Below are positions 62,660 to 64,000 of a DNA stretch of 64,000 bases, piece after piece. Numbering within the stretch: position 1 is the stretch's first letter; each line of letters starts with the position of its first letter. The stretch spans positions 1 through 64,000 of the forward strand of contig NZ_FOLQ01000006.1 of assembly GCF_900112365.1 (NCBI RefSeq), read 5' to 3'. The DNA comes from Spirosoma endophyticum. Its GTDB lineage: Bacteria; Bacteroidota; Bacteroidia; Cytophagales; Spirosomataceae. Both the position numbers and the translations under genes were made by a program. The notes under the pieces are model-generated. The model was not told the DNA's origin. It did no database searches and worked only from the letters and a program-made list of their open reading frames with translations.

Positions 62660-62735
62660 TGAGACTCATCCACAACAACTACAACTTGATAGGTTTGTTG
62701 TGATAAAAATGAAAAATAGATCAAAAGAGCCGAAA
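62660..62735 (-). repeat. Duplicated upstream region of paralogue A
   Basis: This stretch, with TGAGACTCATC, ACAACAAC, GGTTTGTTG and AAATAGATCAAA in order, is very similar to 63449-63519 upstream of paralogue B. The duplication therefore included the promoter or leader as well as the gene. Confidence 0.6.
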
Positions 62736-62806
62736 TTTATACTAAATCCCGCTCAGCCGAATAAGCAGTTCGTCAGACAAGGATTTGATCAGGTAGTAAG
62801 CTTCGT

Positions 62807-63421
62807 CTATAGCAGGCCGAGCAAGAGGAGAACCGCACCACCCAAAAGACCGATAAGACCAATGGTTGTCGCCGTGCCGCTGCCAAAAATAAGCAGTAAC
62901 AAACCGACAATAACCAATATGGCACCCAGTACCAGAAGCGGCTGGATTGCCATTGCTCTCTCAGGATTAGCCGGGGCGAGTTGCTTATTGATTTTCTTGT
63001 TCATCTTCTTGAGCATCATCCGCTCCAGCAGATTCATTTTCTTCGGTCCACTCACCTCTGTGGGCGTCAGGCTCGCCTTAGCAGAAGCGCTTGCCAGTAA
63101 AGTCCGCACCCGACTCAGTCGTTTCTGAACCGATTTATCAGCCGACAATTTGCTGTCGTTACGTACCAGCGCATCCATTTGATCCAGTGCCACATTCGCC
63201 TTGGCAACCTGTTCAGTTGGATCAGCTATTGCAACGGGAGTTGTGGTTTCAACAAGTGCAGGTGAAGGCGTTTCGGCAATCTTAGCGGGTGCATTTTTTG
63301 TTTGTGCAGTGGCGAAGTGTTCACGGGCGCTGGGCTGGAAGTAAGCCACTGGACGGCTGCATGAAGAAAGGATAGTAGCACCTAAAATGGTGGCAAAAAA
63401 ATACCGGGAAAATGTGTTCAT
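62807..63421 (-). CDS. Small lipoprotein with C-terminal membrane hairpin, paralogue B
   Basis: This 204-aa protein has the lipoprotein signal MNTFSRYFFATILGATILSS with Cys 21, then SRPVAYFQPSAREHFATAQ. Its middle holds LDQMDALVRNDSKLSADKSV and LLERMMLKKMNKKINKQLAP. Its end has two hydrophobic helices (LGAILVIVGLLLLIFGSG and IGLIGLLGGAVLLLLGLL). It shares SRPVAYFQP and the layout with paralogue A and is closer still to the partial paralogue C. The function is unknown. Confidence 0.78.
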   Translation of the reverse strand: MNTFSRYFFATILGATILSSCSRPVAYFQPSAREHFATAQTKNAPAKIAETPSPALVETTTPVAIADPTEQVAKANVALDQMDALVRNDSKLSADKSVQKRLSRVRTLLASASAKASLTPTEVSGPKKMNLLERMMLKKMNKKINKQLAPANPERAMAIQPLLVLGAILVIVGLLLLIFGSGTATTIGLIGLLGGAVLLLLGLL

Positions 63422-63448
63422 AAGGAGAGAGGTTTTAATGTAAACGTT

Positions 63449-63519
63449 TGAGACTCATCACAACAACCACAACCTTGTCGGTTTGTTGAGATAAAAGCTA
63501 AAAAAATAGATCAAACGAA
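63449..63519 (-). repeat. Duplicated upstream region of paralogue B
   Basis: The sequence matches 62660-62735 over most of its length (TGAGACTCATCACAACAACC, GGTTTGTTG, AAATAGATCAAA). It is part of the tandem duplication. Confidence 0.6.
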
Positions 63520-63533
63520 TTGGATAATACGGG

Positions 63534-63577
63534 AAATCCCTGTTTAACAGAAGAATTCTTCTGTTAAACAGGGATTT
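63534..63577 (-). terminator. Perfect 44-nt palindrome after paralogue C
   Basis: The arms 63534-63555 and 63556-63577 are perfectly complementary with no spacer (centre GAATTC). It lies 22 bases after the paralogue C stop codon on the minus strand and may terminate its transcript. Confidence 0.65.
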
Positions 63578-63599
63578 TATTTGGTATTGATTTAGTATG

Positions 63600-64000
63600 T
63601 TATAGCAACCCGACCAGGAGGATAACCGCACCCACCAGAACCGCGACAAGGCCAACCGTTGCCGCCGTGCCACTTGTCAGGATCAGCAGGAGCAACCCAA
63701 TAATTACCAACACGGCACCAGCAGCCAGCGTACCAGAATTAGCCATTGCTTTCTCAGGATTGGCAGGAGCAAGTTGCTTGTTGATTTTCTTATTCATCTT
63801 TTTAAGCATCATGCGCTCCACCAGATTCATTTTCTTCGGCGCAGCCACCTCCGTAGGCGTCAGACTCGCTTTGGCAGAAGCCGATGCCAGCAACGTCCGC
63901 ACCCGATTCAGGCGTTTCTGAACCGTTTTGTTCTCGGCCAACTTGCTATCGTTACGTACCAGGGCATCCATTTGATCCAGAGCGGTACTTGCTTTGGCAA
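63600..64000 (-). CDS. Small lipoprotein paralogue C (partial, 5' end beyond the window)
   Basis: At least 133 residues are present and the reading frame is open to the last base of the window, so the start and signal lie outside. It reads ALDQMDALVRNDSKLAENKT, LVERMMLKKMNKKINKQLAP and ends in two hydrophobic helices (LAAGAVLVIIGLLLLILTSG and VGLVAVLVGAVILLVGLL). It is very similar to paralogue B. The expected N-terminal SRPVAYFQP segment cannot be seen. Confidence 0.78.
   Translation of the reverse strand, partial: AKASTALDQMDALVRNDSKLAENKTVQKRLNRVRTLLASASAKASLTPTEVAAPKKMNLVERMMLKKMNKKINKQLAPANPEKAMANSGTLAAGAVLVIIGLLLLILTSGTAATVGLVAVLVGAVILLVGLL

Noticed and set aside
1-64000. tRNA, rRNA, riboswitch or prophage content
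   Set aside because: I saw no cloverleaf-like gene, rRNA sequence, known riboswitch core or phage structural gene in the intergenic regions; a dedicated covariance search was not possible.

Overview
The window comes from a Bacteroidota chromosome, most likely a Cytophagales soil or plant-associated bacterium close to Spirosoma (inference). It has four SusC/SusD pairs, SusD-type lipoproteins with short lipoboxes, TAnnTTTG-like promoter boxes, an ECF sigma/FecR/STN-SusC relay, a GxxExxY protein and an N-acyl-ornithine arginine pathway. No rRNA, tRNA, CRISPR array or prophage was seen.

Layout. Positions 1-10.7 kb hold a GH3 beta-glucosidase, a wrecked Fic gene, a secreted beta-helix protein and a first SusC/SusD pair ending in a 26-bp hairpin. 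Positions 11.1-19.6 kb, on the minus strand, hold a transcription unit running ECF sigma, FecR anti-sigma, STN-type SusC, SusD and FAD-dependent oxidoreductase, also closed by a 26-bp hairpin. Positions 20-25.9 kb hold a secreted metallophosphatase divergent from a third SusC/SusD pair. Positions 25.9-27.5 kb are a gene graveyard: half a MidA-type methyltransferase, fused to half an enolase-superfamily dehydratase, followed by two IS3 transposase scraps in opposite orientations. Positions 27.6-38.7 kb are a complete minus-strand beta-mannan utilisation locus: NarL-type response regulator, TPR histidine kinase, SusC, SusD, surface glycan-binding protein and two GH26 mannanases.

Positions 39-56.9 kb are mixed: mnmE, an MpaB-type oxygenase, an MBL hydrolase, two stand-alone receiver proteins, GNAT acetyltransferases, a class-C beta-lactamase-fold hydrolase, an alpha-L-rhamnosidase-like enzyme beside a diheme cytochrome/beta-helix pair, a calcium-loop-rich M14 carboxypeptidase, an SDR, and a ferredoxin reductase/ferredoxin pair. 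Positions 57-61 kb hold an NlpC/P60 peptidase convergent on an arginine cluster (argD, argF', argB). A small GxxExxY gene bounded by 43-nt inverted repeats is inserted between argD and argF'. The window ends in an alpha/beta hydrolase and three tandem paralogous lipoproteins, the last cut by the window edge.

The genes tell a story of glycan foraging: outer-membrane import pairs, surface binding proteins and secreted hydrolases, each locus with its own signalling system (two-component or sigma/anti-sigma). The most unusual structures are the GxxExxY cassette, which appears to have supplied the C-terminus of ArgD and sits directly against the start codon of argF'; the deletion/fusion scar at 26.5 kb; and several families of 8-bp-periodic inverted intergenic repeats.
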